A DNA stretch of 64,000 bases from Aegilops tauschii subsp. strangulata (GCF_002575655.3 NC_053037.3:318149294-318213293), one strand, 5' to 3'; positions 11,051-22,838 are shown, counted from the stretch's first letter. Translations and numbers: made by a program. The notes: generated by a model not told the origin, from the sequence alone.

Positions 11051-11977
11051 GGTTGGTCTCTTTTGCACAATCGTTGCGCCTCACTCCCTCTGCTCGCCAT
11101 AGATGCATGCTCTAGCCCACGCCACTATCTCTTAAAGACAAAAACACATGCTCAATTGTCGGGCCCTCTTCCCTGCATTCTCACATGCATGCATATTGTC
11201 ATACCGATCCGTCTCTCCCATGTCGTTGATCTTATGACTTATGTCTTCTTTCTTTTATCTCGATCATGCGCGCGCGCACACATACACATCCCACGTATAC
11301 ATGTATACCTCTCACACATGCACGTTCAAGGTCTCTATGTCTCCATACGTAGTTAATTACCCTCAATCCTAATGCCACATCGAATCGTTCTGCTCTTTTG
11401 TGCACATAACTTCCGCCTGGATGGGTAAAACACACACTCACACTTAACAATCTCCTTCTAGCTACCCCCCCCCCCCCCGCGCCTCTCACTCTTCCCCTAT
11501 ATCCCTGAAACCAATAAGATCATCCCTTTGTTTAATTCCTGCCTACATGCACCATCGTTATATAGTAGTCTTCCTTGGTGTCTCTCGAACAAACACGTTC
11601 TCTCGATGTCGACTCCTCTCACGCGCACACACCTTCTCTTCCCTCTCTACGGGAATTTTCTCTCTCGCACCCCATCGTTGGTGGCCTCTTCCATACACAT
11701 CACCTCTCTATGATGAAGCCATGCACACTTAAATTACATCCGCCACAGAGGACCCCGCGACACACACACACACACACACGCACACACACACACACGCACG
11801 CACGCACCCTCCCCCCCACACACACACACTAAGACTCCATCTCTCTCTCTCACACACACACACAAACACACACACACGCACGCACGCACACACCCCCCCA
11901 CACACACACACTAAGACTCCATCTCTCTCTCTCTCACACACACACACACAAACTAAGACTCCATCTCTCTCTCTCTC

Positions 11978-12008
<31 letters not shown>

Positions 12009-12035
12009 TAAGACTCCATCTCACACACACATGCT
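11051..12035 (+). repeat. Pyrimidine-rich low complexity with (CA)n and (CT)n microsatellites
   Basis: (CA)n runs at 11761-11805, 11850-11890, 11900-11910, 11936-11952 and 11990-12008 alternate with (CT)n. The phrase actaagactccatctc recurs at about 11828, 11911, 11952 and 12008, so the block grew by duplication of a composite unit. C-runs lie at 11465-11478. Confidence 0.85.
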
Positions 12036-12890
12036 CTAGGCGGAGCATTTGTTCCTACCACCCTTCATCCAACCTTACCCGTATGATAAACAATCACCTT
12101 TATTTACTTGCATAACATGGAAAAATTCCACTTTACTTTAGTAGTCAGCAAACTTATCATCTGTACCCTTATAAAAAAACGAGTTGGCGGTGATGGTGTG
12201 CCTGCCATCTTGTAATACAGACCGTATGATCTATATCTGAGGATAGAAAGCAAACTATGATAATTTTACAAAAGATACCCGCACCTCTCTCCACATCATT
12301 ATCTCCCGCAACCTCATTGCTCAGCAATTAAAAAAGGAATAAGTCTCTGGAACAATCTAGCATGCATGGTGGCCGCTGCCGCCTGCCGGCGCCGTCCATC
12401 CCCATGCCTCCGCCCATTCCGACCACCAGTCACCACCACGCTCCACTCCTCCTCGCCTTATCTCTCATCTTTCATTTTTTCGATGACATTCTCGAGATAC
12501 CAGTTTTGCGATAAAATTCTCGAGATATCATTAGTTTTTACACATGGGATTACTCCTGCATGGGTCAATCACAACAGGTGTTCTGTAAAAAACTGCATAT
12601 TGATGTTCCGTGCAATGCACGAGAATCTTGCTTGTAATTATATAACGCAAATCACGAGCAGGAAGTGACATTTTTTTGACACAACCACGTTAACATGGCA
12701 ACGTAAATCACTAGCTAAAGTAAATACCATTATACTTATATCCCTATGCAAAAGGTTGAGTACATGACCGAAGAGTAGAGTCGCACACACGCACTCTGTC
12801 TCTCAGAATCTCTCTCACACACACACCAGTTACGTGACGCCCACTTAAGCAGACACGTATGTTACAATTTGTGCACCCGCGGGTACACGT
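12036..12890. other. CACTA interior, no gene seen
   Basis: Mixed sequence with a GC-rich patch (12370-12450) and a CA-rich patch near 12785-12825. A duplicated phrase attctcgagata occurs at 12488 and 12521. No convincing ORF. Confidence 0.35.
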
Positions 12891-12899
12891 GATGCTGTG

Positions 12900-13005
12900 C
12901 ATTTATTTAAGCCGGAAGGCGAACCCAAACAGTAGCTGCATTCATTCCCCTCCCGCCGCCTCTTCTCTGGTCGCCGTCGCCCGGTAGCCATGGGCCGGCC
13001 GAAGG
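12900..13005 (+). promoter_or_regulatory. Promoter and minimal first exon-like piece
   Basis: TATA-like atttatttaa at 12900-12909, then a C-rich leader, then ATG at 12990 in the context tagccATGG, five codons (MGRPK) and a GT donor-like gtaaca. It looks like the 5' end of a gene cut off after the first exon, but I see no continuation. Confidence 0.25.
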
Positions 13006-13453
13006 TAACAACATACGCCATACTCCTGCCGGAGCGGCGCTTTAATATGGAAATTTTAGTGGTCATGCATGCATCTTTTTGTGCTAGCACTCCTATATAA
13101 GGGTTGACCGGTCGCTTCCCGCGGACGTGCACGGGCGGTGGAAGAGGAAGGAGAAGCGAAGCGGGCTATGGAGTAACTTTTTTACCACAATTTCTTAGGA
13201 AACTAAGTGCAATAATTTAGTAGTTTTGCAAACTACCAGTACTACACCTGAAACGGTTCAAAACCTATACTCCCTTGCCAGCGCGCGCTTCCCGCGTGAA
13301 ACGGTCAGCGTCGTCCTGGAGCGTCGGTGCCGCATTACTTCCCGGCCAGAGCGGAGGCGACCTCTCACTGGCGCCGGCTTTGAAGTGGCGCGACGGCCGA
13401 GAGAGCGCCGCTTCCCGGTGCATGCGACTGCTCCGCGTCAAGACTGGCCATAG

Positions 13454-13763
13454 GCCCTGTTTGGATCCATGGGTTAGAGTTAGTTTGAGCTAGTTGGGGC
13501 TCAAATAGCCCTAAAGTATCCAAGCATGAGGGTTTAAATTGGAGCAAGTTGCACCGAACCCACCAAAAAAACTATCCCACCCAAGAGGTACTAACTGGAG
13601 ATAGTTCTCATTGGGACCACTGAAAAATCACTTTTCTCTCTCCATGGAGTGCATTTATTGTCAATCTAACCCTGTCACCCAAACACCTCTTTGGCTACAG
13701 TTAGTTCAAGGTTTGTCACGAGTTAGTCTAACCTCTAGCTAAGTTAGAGTATCAAACACGAGC
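13454..13763. mobile_element. Candidate MITE with tgtttgg ends
   Basis: Left end GGCCCTGTTTGGATCC, right end reading inward GCTCGTGTTTGATACTC, with ctaacTctaac-type words mirrored inside (gttagagttag at the left, ctaagttagag at the right). The target duplication is unclear (ta on both sides). Probably a Harbinger- or hAT-derived MITE. Confidence 0.5.
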
Positions 13764-14433
13764 AGTATAGGACATGCAAGTTGCTCAAAGCATACAGGCA
13801 AATTCGTACGTGAAAGGATTTTTTTCTTTTTGAAAACGGAACGTGAAAGGAATTTTTTTAGAATGCTCTTGGCATGTCGCTAACATGTGATAGTTAACCG
13901 ACCTCAATAGACGGCAGAAACGCCAGCCCGCCGCACTTTGATAGAGACGAGGAGGGAGAAGCGATACAGGCTGCTGGATTACTAGAGATAGGTGTCGCAC
14001 GGAAGCCAAGAAATATGGTGATAGCGTGGGTTAGCCATATACTAGTATGATGTAACTACACTGGGCTGCCGTGTTTCGTACTCTTCCAGTCCACTGTGGA
14101 GATGATTGGTTAATTTTATATCGCTGAATAATATTAAATATTATGAGTGCAGACGCTCCACCACGAGGTTCCTTGCTCCTTCTCGGTCGTCCGGAATCTA
14201 TGTTCTTCCACTCTATTTTTTTACGTGAGCTTTGTTCATCCTTTTGCCAACACGCGAGACATCTAGCATCAAGGTGCACGTGTTATGCAAGGATCGTTCC
14301 ATCTATATGAAGAACACGTGGGACTGGAACTATGAGACGGACATGTACCCAGGAGTGGACGTACGAACCTGAGTAATGTAGCGCAGTAAGTGAAGTAAAA
14401 AGGCACAAATGGTATGAACATGCGTGGCATATA

Positions 14434-14596
14434 GGGTGTGTTTGGTTGCGTTCTCGTCTCAGCATAGTTGTTCCCTCTTCATTCATGCTCAACTCAACAC
14501 CCCTATTCATGCATGCTCTCTTCATGCATGCTTCTAGTGTATTTGTGCTAAACTAGTGTGGACTCATGCACCCTCCATACACTCTACCAAACACCC
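14434..14596. mobile_element. Candidate MITE with GGGTGTGTTTGGT ends
   Basis: Left GGGTGTGTTTGGTTG and right, reading inward, GGGTGTTTGGTAGAGTG form an imperfect terminal inverted repeat around 163 bp. No clear target duplication is visible. Confidence 0.5.
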
Positions 14597-15013
14597 AAAA
14601 GTAGGTCGAGAAGGGAACTCTTGGGCGGCATTTGTCTCTTACTACGTACTACCACTAAATGTTGTACGTGCAATGCACGGTGATGTTATGGAGTACGTGC
14701 CTAAGTACTCTACTACTACTATATTAGTTGGAGGCACATATTAATTTTTATATTTGTTTACGTGTATGCCCCGAGACCTTCCAACTAGACGTGTCTTTCT
14801 CTCCAGGTCGCACTTTGTATTGTTCATACCAATAAGTACTACTACGTGTGGTCTCCGACCCAAAAGTGGAAGAAGTGGAGACGCTCTACCACGCTGTCTT
14901 TTTTACGCTGGGCTCTACCACGCTGTTCATGTCCCACTCCTTTCGCTGACGTGTGGGACATCTAGCACGTGCCGTGTTTGGCACCCTTCGTCGTAAGAGT
15001 TGAAATGCTAGCA

Positions 15014-15339
15014 TTCATCAGAAATAAAAAATAATTATAAATCGGCAGTGATACTTTTTTTTGCGAACCAATCAGCAGTGATACTATACCACGCGGTTTC
15101 CTTGCTCCTCGATATCGGAAAGAATACTTCCGTTCGCCAACATGTGGGACATCGACCATCCTGGTCCACTTGCCATGCACGCAGAACTCCAAGGGAGAGT
15201 CACCCAGGTCGTCGCGCCGCAGTAACAATGACTAATGAGCCGTCAAATCACAGGCCCACTTCCCACTTTGAAGTTGCTCGGACGAAGGAACCATCATGAC
15301 TTCGTTGAATTCCGCTTCTTGAAGAAAACTACTGTACCA
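15014..15339 (+). repeat. Internal duplicate, copy 1 (partner 18631-18862)
   Basis: Shares with 18631-18862, in the same order, ttcatca-aaataaa, tatcggaaagaatactt, gacatcgaccatcctggtccac (one base differs) and cggacgaaggaaccatcatg, with indels between. It is part of a larger duplicated zone inside the CACTA element. Confidence 0.75.
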
Positions 15340-15602
15340 GCAGTACTGCTAGCTATAGTAGTTACTCCAACAGAGGCCTCCTTTCGTTCATAGGATAGGA
15401 ATATGAAAATCATAGGAAGTGAGATGACATGCATCTCAATTCCTATAGAGAAAGAGATGCCATTTGATGCTTAGGATAGGAATTTTTCCATTTAGTCTAG
15501 GCTAATGTACTGGTAATTTGCTCTAAAAACTACAGTAGTAACTAGTAGTATTGGTACATGCTCGTACTCAGACTCAGACACACACACTAACTACTAGTAC
15601 TA

Positions 15603-15989
15603 CTACTTCTCACATGCTGGCCAGACGCCGTCGTTCTCCTTCCCGGCTTTGTCGGCGACACCGCACCGTGCTTGGATCTCCGCCGACCTCTCCGCAGCAG
15701 CGCATGTGTCCTTTTCTTTCTTGCGGCGGCGGGCCTCTCTTTTCTTGAGTGCTTTCTGACTTTTCTGCTCCCTCTCTGCGGCTTTGGCCGCCTCTTGCTC
15801 TACCGCCCATTCGGCCTTGGCATCTTCAAATTCCTCCCACATAGTTGTGAGGTCGCGAGCGGCGATGAACTCAGCACAGCGGGATGCCATCGCTTCCCTA
15901 CCATTTTGTGTGCGGTCGTGGGCGGCGAGGAACTCGGCGCGGCGGGATGCCATCGCTGCCTTACCGGTTAGTGTGCGGCGCGGTGGCAT
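15603..15989 (-). CDS. 128-aa charged hypothetical protein carried by the CACTA element
   Basis: Uninterrupted minus-strand ORF from ATG (15989) to stop. It opens MPPRRTLTGKAAMASRRAEF and contains an internal repeat: AMASRRAEFLAAHD near residues 12-25 and AMASRCAEFIAARD near 33-46. Residues 50-100 are rich in E, K, A and R, with a basic block KKREARRRKKEK, and look like a coiled coil with a nuclear-targeting-like patch. I recognise no family. Base composition is GC-richer than the flanks, as in a captured exon. It may be an exon rather than a whole gene; no splice partner was found. The plus-strand ORFs here are its shadows. Confidence 0.45.
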   Translation of the reverse strand: MPPRRTLTGKAAMASRRAEFLAAHDRTQNGREAMASRCAEFIAARDLTTMWEEFEDAKAEWAVEQEAAKAAEREQKSQKALKKREARRRKKEKDTCAAAERSAEIQARCGVADKAGKENDGVWPACEK

Positions 15990-16009
15990 GAACGATGCTT
16001 GGTGAGAGC

Positions 16010-17020
16010 TCTGGGGTGGAGTGGCTGGACAACCGTATAGTGCATTGGTTTGTCAAGAGCTCAAGGACAGAAGACGAAGCAAATTTGGATTCCCCTTCAA
16101 TCCTGGTCATTTATTACCGAGTAAAATGCATTGGCGGTCATCGAACTTATCTTGATAGCTCACTTTGATCATTGTATATGAGATATGGTGATTATACGGT
16201 CACTGGCTCAGCGTATAGCTCCGTATTTGTCTGGTTGACCAGTCAAACAGTCCGCATGCGCCTCATCAGCTCGTGTTCTTTATCTATCTACGCGGGCCTA
16301 CCTGTCAATGGAGAAAGAAATACTGTAAAAACCAAAATTATGCGTATGTGGGGAATCAAACCACGGACTCGTCGCTGCAACGCACCCTCGTCAGCCAAAT
16401 GAAAATGAAATACTTCGCGTCAGACATTCACGCTCACGCTGTTAAAGCATGCTAATGCATGCACGTCGCCCTCTAAATCAAAGTCCTGCTCATGGCGCAA
16501 CGGAAACGGCGAGCCCATCACCTGCGCGCCCCGGCGGTGCCTGACATTACTGTTTAGACGTTTGGTGGAGGCCTACGCGAACTCCGAGCATGTATTCACC
16601 TGGCTCAACACCAACGGTCACACTCGGACCGCCTTACTCATGTATATCGTCCATCACAACGACAATCTATAAAACAGCCTAAGCTAGAGAGGGTACTATG
16701 GTAGTATGGTACGGAGTATGTACTATCGTGAGCGACCAATCTTAGTGCCACTGCACACCGAAACCCCTTCCATCGCTAGCGCGCGCTTCCCGCCTGAAAC
16801 GGTCACCGTCTCTCCAGAATGTCAATGCCGCATTCACCGGACTTAACTACAGGTGCAATTGGTGTGTCACTGACATGCGGGCCAGATGCCCGTTGGGCCC
16901 ACATGTCAGTAACCCAAACACATCTGCAGTTAAGTCACTGAAGCAGCATCCGCATTCACGCCCGACGAACCTACTCCAGCGCCAGTTGTCCATCCGTCTG
17001 CCGCGGCTCATTGCCATTCG
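16010..17020. other. CACTA interior, no gene seen
   Basis: Mixed sequence. The block near 16772-16840 (gcgcgcttcccgcctgaaacggtcac) repeats one at 13281-13345, so this region shares an internal duplication with the 13-kb region. The ORF at 16172-16402 has no recognisable feature. Confidence 0.4.
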
Positions 17021-17025
17021 CCCGC

Positions 17026-17332
17026 TATATTAACTTGAGCCCCAGCTCCCAGCCATAGCCAAAGACCCGCACTTATTCTCCTCCGGTCCCTTCCTTCTGT
17101 CGGCACCACTTCAACCATGGCCTCCTGGCGTTCCGAAGCTCTCTTGGACGTACTATCGCAGGAGCAGACGAGGGACATCGGCGGCTCCGCTCCGGGCGTG
17201 CTCCAAAGCTCTCTTCGACGTACTGTCGCAGGAGCAAACGAGGAGATCGCCGGCACCCCCCCCCCCCCCCGGCCGCCCTCCGCCGCCACGACCACGAAGC
17301 CGGCGCGCGTGCGCGGGCGCAGCCGGCAGTGA
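17026..17332 (+). pseudogene. Promoter plus broken first exon with a 70-bp duplication
   Basis: TATA-like TATATTAA at 17026-17033, a C/T-rich leader, then ATG at 17117 (caaccATGG). The ORF opens MASWRSEALLDVLSQEQTR. A 70-bp segment is tandemly duplicated (phrase gaagctctcttggacgta at 17135, near-copy at 17205). Because 70 is not a multiple of three, the second copy of the ALxDVLSQEQTR peptide falls in another frame and the ORF ends at 17332. A C run at 17257-17271 adds further doubt. Family unknown. Confidence 0.4.
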
Positions 17333-18630
17333 GGAAGAGTAGTACATGGTAGGTCGCCGCCGCTCTGGAGGAGGAGGTTATCGAGGCGAATGAGGAGGAG
17401 GCAAAGGCAATGGCCGGCTTTCTCGGGTTCATGGCCGGACATGGTGGTCGGGCGCCGGCGATCATTTAGATTAGGTTTACAGTAGGTTTAATACGGTTTG
17501 TGCGAAATATGTAATGAATTTCGTCCAGTTTGTAGGAAAAGTTTTCGAAATGTAATGAATTTCATCCGGTTAATTTGAAATTTGCTTTGTTTGCACGAAT
17601 TTCGTCCGGTTAGTTCATATAGTTGTCAAAAGGTATGCGGGCAGCATCGGATGGCATCCATCGGTGTCCTCGGACAGATGCTGGTGTAAATTTGTGGGCC
17701 AGCACTGGAGATGCCCTAACTATCATGCTATAATCGCTAACAATCCTCCATTATTTGGCAGGGAACAGTTATCCCTCGATCAAAATCAGATCCACGGTGT
17801 TTCGCACTCCTCCCGCGTAAGAGTGTAAACTCTTGCTTACATAAAAATGGAGCAAGTGGACGGCACTGTAGCACGTCATATCACTCGAACTAGCCCGCCT
17901 AACGAGCGGGAAAGCACCGCCCTCGTCATTTTGTTCTAGATTTCTATTGATCGATCGCGCGAAAATGTTACGCTTCGCAAGTTCTAAAGGAAAAGGCAGC
18001 ACACTTACGACTCGTACGCGTCGCAACCCCGACAGTCCGGCTCGCACGCCGCTCACCAGAGGGGAAACGCATTGTCTTGCAATTTCACTAACATGTGGGA
18101 CCGTAATTGAATAAACCGTCGATAGCCGAAATCTAATCGCTCGGCGGGCGTCGGCTGAGAAGAGAGAAACGGGGGAGGGAGAAGAGATCGCCCGCCCGCC
18201 GCGCACGGACTCCAAGAAATATATGGTGATAATGTGAGGTGGGCCATGCTGGAGTCCGGACCGCTTTCGGAGCCCGCTCTCACCGCCCTGGCCCCTCAAG
18301 ACGCCAGCTGCCCGCCGCATGCATGCATACCAAGTAGTACTCCTTATGTGGAGGAGAGAGAGGCATTGACAAAGTCAAGGAGTGGGCTCTGCAAGAGCCC
18401 GTCTCTACATGTGCTCCTAGGTATAAAAAATAATTCTAAAAAAAGGCATAAAAAACAATTGTGTCTTAAAAAAGAAAGGTAAAAAACATTTGAGAGGAAA
18501 TAGATAGAGAGAAAGTGAGAAAAAGCTGTAACCTGGGCATTACAATAGGAAGGAGGGAGTGGTGCACATGCCAAGTTCACTGGGTTGCCGTGTTTCACAC
18601 TCCTCCGTCATAACAGTGGAGACAATAGCT
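17333..18630. other. CACTA interior, no gene seen
   Basis: Phrases such as aatgaatttcgtcc repeat three times at 17512-17600. The end at 17705-17720 (ccagcactggagatgccctaa) looks like the terminus of a non-autonomous hAT or Mutator element, but I cannot find its other end. The minus-strand ORF 17769-18320 (183 aa) has no recognisable domain. Confidence 0.4.
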
Positions 18631-18862
18631 TTCATCAAAAATAAACAATGAATACTCGTTGCTCGTCCTCTATATCGGAAAGAATACTTTCATTCGCCGA
18701 CATGTGGGACGTCGACCATCCTGGTCCACCTGCCATGCACAAAATTATCCTGGTCTACCCCGGTCGTATCGCAGGCCCAACCTTTCCCACTGTAAGTTGT
18801 TCGGACGAAGGAACCATCATGACTTCGTTGAATTCCGCTTCTTCAAGAAAACTTACTGTACC
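18631..18862 (+). repeat. Internal duplicate, copy 2 (partner 15014-15339)
   Basis: Second copy of the segment described at 15014. The sequence after it (18880-18945, cactgtaccacgtcatatcact) matches 17862-17890, so several small blocks were duplicated and shuffled between 13 and 19 kb. Confidence 0.75.
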
Positions 18863-18951
18863 CGCAATACTGCTACCACACGCGAAGACTGGACGGCACT
18901 GTACCACGTCATATCACTGAAACCCACTAGGCCAAACTAGCCCGCCTAGGT

Positions 18952-18976
18952 CATCTATTTTGGAACGGAGGGAGTA
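18952..18976. mobile_element. Stowaway right-end remnant
   Basis: attttggaacggagggagta is the typical right terminus of a Stowaway MITE; the rest of the element is missing. Confidence 0.55.
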
Positions 18977-19513
18977 CGTCTCTGCACTGCTATGATTTTG
19001 TGTTGCACGTTCTCTGTACTTTTGCTACGATTTTCCTACCCTATGAACCAAATGAGGCCTGAATGTATGTCGACTATTGTCTGATCGATCTCTAAGCCTA
19101 CAATTTTAGGAGCTAGGGCTATTGGTCGATCGACGAGGGATAAGTATAAGCGTACCACGAGCTCATCAGCCCCAACGTTTCTCTTCGGTGAGTGTTTTGC
19201 AAGTACTATAGCTCACACAGTAGCTAGCCTACTAACACCAAGAATCATCAAACAAGCCCTGCTGATATGATAAACAGTTCAAACTTACATCTAAGCATGC
19301 CATATATTACATCAAAAGCTGGTGAGGATACATCTGTTTCCATAACTCGGAGAGGGTTCGCATGATTCATCGCATGATTCACTATCAAACAAAAGTAGCA
19401 AGATCCGCCCACACAAGACAGTGCACTAGCCCTAAGATGGTTTGATAACACGCATCGTTCTGGTAATTAAACACAGGGCAATGCAAACTACCCTGAAGGA
19501 TTAGCGCGACCAA

Positions 19514-20164
19514 CTATTTCTTGTCATCGATCTCTCGGGCAATGACCACAGCACGGACAGCGGCATGGGAATCGATTTCTGGGGCGATGTCCACAGGACT
19601 GACTGCGACATCGGAATCAATCTCGGGGGGCGATGTCCACAGGATGGACAGCGGCATCGGAATCGATCTCCGGGGCGATGCCAACAGGACAGGCCACGAC
19701 ATCGGAATCATCAAGGACGTCCACCGGCACCTGCACAACCCTAACATATTATCAAGCACATTGCAAATAATCAAAAACCACAACTATGGTAATAAGCCAT
19801 TATTTTTTACCTTGTGCAGCTCACCGGGGGATCTCATCCCTCCGGGGGCCATCACCTTGCTAGGGGAATACTGCTTCTCAACGGCGACTATCTCCTCAAA
19901 CTCGGTCTTGAGCCTCACATAGGTGGCAATCAAAGTTCCTGGGGTAGGCACGGTGGGGCCCTTGCTGTTCTTCCAACTTTCTTTGAGGAGTTCGTCCGCC
20001 AACGTCCTCAACTCTTTGGCCAGTGCTTGTTTCTTGGAGTTCTTCGTCTCCATGGGTTGGCCCGCCAACATGGTCAACTCGTTGGTCGGTGCTCGCTTCC
20101 TGGAGATCGCTGTCTCCAGTGGGTTGTCCGCCGGCAACTCTTTGCCTAGTGCTCCAGGATCCAT
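19514..20164 (-). pseudogene. Two-exon hypothetical gene with a 15-aa repeat, one frameshift
   Basis: Exon 1 runs from ATG at 20164 to 19811 (118 codons) and is followed by a donor-like gtaaaa. Exon 2 is 19730-19514, after a pyrimidine-rich tract and tgcag; the 80-bp intron lies in phase 0. Exon 1 opens MDPGALGKELPADNPLE and is rich in K, E and L (helical, charged). Exon 2 encodes about four degenerate copies of a 15-residue unit like VDIAPEIDSDAAVHP and ends DDKK. A run of six Gs (19625-19630, plus strand) puts the second half of the repeat out of frame, so either the run gained a base or the protein ends early. A possible 5' UTR splice acceptor (tttgtttgtcag) lies just before the ATG. I do not recognise the family. 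Confidence 0.5.
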
Positions 20165-20564
20165 CAATGAACTGACAAACAAAAAGCAATAGAAAGGAAA
20201 CCACAATCGCAATGAAAACGGGAAAAGAATAGGATGTGAGAATCGGCCGGTGCTCCGCAAAAAGAAGATTCTTGGAATGAAAATATAGCAGCATAACGGA
20301 TTCGCCCACCTTTCCTTCGTTGGTACAGAAGAAAAATGGCAGAAGTGAGTAGCCTGGAGTGAGGTTTTCTTCAAGAAAGGGAAGAAAGGGCTTGAACGAG
20401 TGTTCCAATGAAATGATGGTTGCTTCGTCCAGTCCAACTTGGAGGCCACCTTACCACTGCTGGTAAAGGTGTGGGTTTTGTGATATGACGGGTCATGACG
20501 GCCACACCGGGGTGACAGGTGAGTCTCGACTGTAGCACCTCGCAGTGATTTGGTGGATGGCACG

Positions 20565-21557
20565 CGGGCTCGGATGCTTTGAAATGTCCCGCATGTAGAT
20601 AGAGCGGCTAGTCATATAGGAGTGCTCAATATTGTGCACCGCGACCAAGGCGGAGAGGAAAACGAGAGAACCACGTAATTAATGCATGAGTTTAATTAGG
20701 GTAGTTTTGTAAAGTACGAGATACATTCCTCCAATCGCAAAATGCCTTGGTTCATGAGATTTGAGATTTGAGCCCTATAAACCGGAAGGGAGGGAGTACT
20801 GCACACGGTGTAGTCTAGTCACTTGTTGAAATCTCTAGAAAGGCAAATACTCCTTTCCAGTTTACAGGGCTGTACTACTCCCTCCGTCTAGGTGTGTAAG
20901 TCATCTTACGAAAACCAAATAGTCCCAAAACACTTAGGCGCGGTGCATTAACTTCTACCTTGTTTCTTGTTTCTTGACATATCAACCAATAAGAGATGAG
21001 AGGTGTGCATGCTTTTAATGACTTGCAATGGCTAGTTCATTGCATCCAATGCTATTAATTAGCAAATAAACATTGGTGACCCCGGGAGGAAACGGTGCTA
21101 AGCGCGTGGACCTATGCAGAATGAGTATCAACCAATGGATAATGGAGTTTAATTGTTAAACAATAGCAATTTTGTCTCATGCAAGAGCCTGGCTAGTACT
21201 CCAAGGAACCGCACCATGCGAGTGTTCGCAACTGCCACGTTCGGGTTGCGCTTGGCTCTTCACCTCTTCGAGAAGACGAACAATGATGTTACTCCTACTT
21301 CTACAGTATCGAATCCACTGCTGCATGTCCGTCCACCTCGTGCGGGAGGGATAGCGTGTAGCGAAAGCTTCTACTTACTGCTCCTGCCTTTGCGTCTATG
21401 ACAGGTGGGCCCAACAGGTGGTTGGCCCTCCTGTCATGCAGCCAAAGGCAGGTGCAGTTAAGGCACCGGAGCTCAGTCCGTGAGGGAGAGGGCGTTGTAG
21501 TAATCAAATTTCTCGGTCTTGTACGAGTTGACGCGACACATCAAAGCACTGCACTCG
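20565..21557. other. CACTA interior with MITE fragments, no gene seen
   Basis: At 20877 a Stowaway-type start (actccctccgtctaggtgtg) has no matching end nearby. A second end-like ggaagggagggagta lies at 20784. ORF 21153-21401 has no recognisable feature. Confidence 0.45.
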
Positions 21558-21678
21558 ATATAAGTCTTTTTACACATTTCAAATGGGCTACTTCGTATGT
21601 AGGAGTAGACATATTCTGCTTCGTACGTAGTCACTTGTTGCAATCTCTAAAAAGACTTATATTTGGAAACGGAGGGAG
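21558..21678. mobile_element. Stowaway MITE remnant, left end missing
   Basis: Right end ggaaacggagggag before ta; the left half keeps the mirrored gatataagtctttttacac but lacks the ctccctccg terminus. A similar right-end fragment (aagacttatatttaggaatggagggag) lies at 21993-22023. Confidence 0.65.
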
Positions 21679-22315
21679 TACAACGCATGCATGCATGTCG
21701 TGACTTTCCTTTTGATACTTGCATGTGTTGATTTGATGCACCTTGCCAAATTTTGACTATAAATTTAACTAACCAAATTTTCATGCATGTCACAAAAAAT
21801 TACGGGGCTGTTTGGATTGTGACTATGTTTGTCTTATGTTGCCACATTATTTTTCCCACACTTGCCTAACCCGAGTTGCTCAAATTGTTAGACACACTTT
21901 GGCTTGCCTAAGGGAATCTTGCCACAATTTTTGTGTCTATGACATGTGGGGTTCACTTCTAATAAAAAATTCTTGTCTTAGGTGTGGCTAATAAAAAAGA
22001 CTTATATTTAGGAATGGAGGGAGTAGAAAATATAAATAATAATGCATGTTGGGGCAACCCACGTTTCCGCTAATTTTAGCCATGGGCTTGTTCACAATTT
22101 TTACGAGGGGTGGTTGTTCATTTAATGGAGGGACTTGTAGTACCAGACTTGAACGATACAAAGTGTGACCTGGCACACCGTAACACCACTTGGAACAAGC
22201 GGGTAGCTATCTCAAAAAACAATCAACAACTAAAAAACCGCGACCTGGCATGTAGTAGTACACAATTTTAAACGATTGTTTTGATGGAGTGAAAAAGGAA
22301 AACTACCCCACTACG

Positions 22316-22669
22316 TATATATAGGCCGGAGCCTCCGCGCTTGCTTGCTAGGGTTGCCCTATTCACACACTCTCATCCTCTCCAGATCTAAACAAGATAG
22401 GGGTAGTAACACTGTCTTTCTCCCTTCAAAAAACACTGGCTTTCTATCCTCACCGCTGGTTACAGATCCAGACGTATCCCCCTCCGCCGGTGAAGGGGAG
22501 GAGGGGCAGCGTTTAGGCCGTCGTCGACAGCGAGGGAGGAGACCCACTGCCGGCCGCACCGTTATCTCTGACCGAGCGCCGACGCAGGAGGTCCTCCGAT
22601 CCCTTCGTCGTTGCCTGTGGGCGGATCCGGCCTCCGGCCGCCCACCTATCCACATCTCGACGACCTTCA
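22316..22669 (+). promoter_or_regulatory. Promoter and first exon of an exon-module transcription unit
   Basis: TATA box TATATATAGG at 22316-22325, then about 340 bases of exon-like sequence, GC-rich in its second half, ending in cttcag with a GT donor at 22670 (gtatat). There is no clear ATG in a frame that continues into the next exons, so this may be a 5' UTR exon. Confidence 0.45.
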
Positions 22670-22838
22670 GGTATATCTTCATTCGAAACCGCCTTAGCTC
22701 TACTTCCCCAGCTCGCTACGTCGCTGCATGTGCATCATTTTCTACCTCTCAGACCCTCCCGATCGGATGGTCCAACGTCACATATTTTTTTGCTTCTATT
22801 GTTAGAGGTAAAGCTACTTCATGGAGTCGAATCTTGTA

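Noticed and set aside
12990..13005. MADS-box gene start suggested by MGRPK
   Set aside because: Five residues only; the following sequence in all frames shows no MADS-type continuation.
15365..15510. Possible MITE beginning ggcctcctttcgttcatagg
   Set aside because: The start resembles a common wheat MITE terminus, but I could not find a matching inverted end or a target duplication.
19896..20408. 170-aa minus-strand ORF overlapping the two-exon gene
   Set aside because: Different frame from the exon with the ATG and peptide repeat; upstream part is AT/T-rich non-coding sequence.
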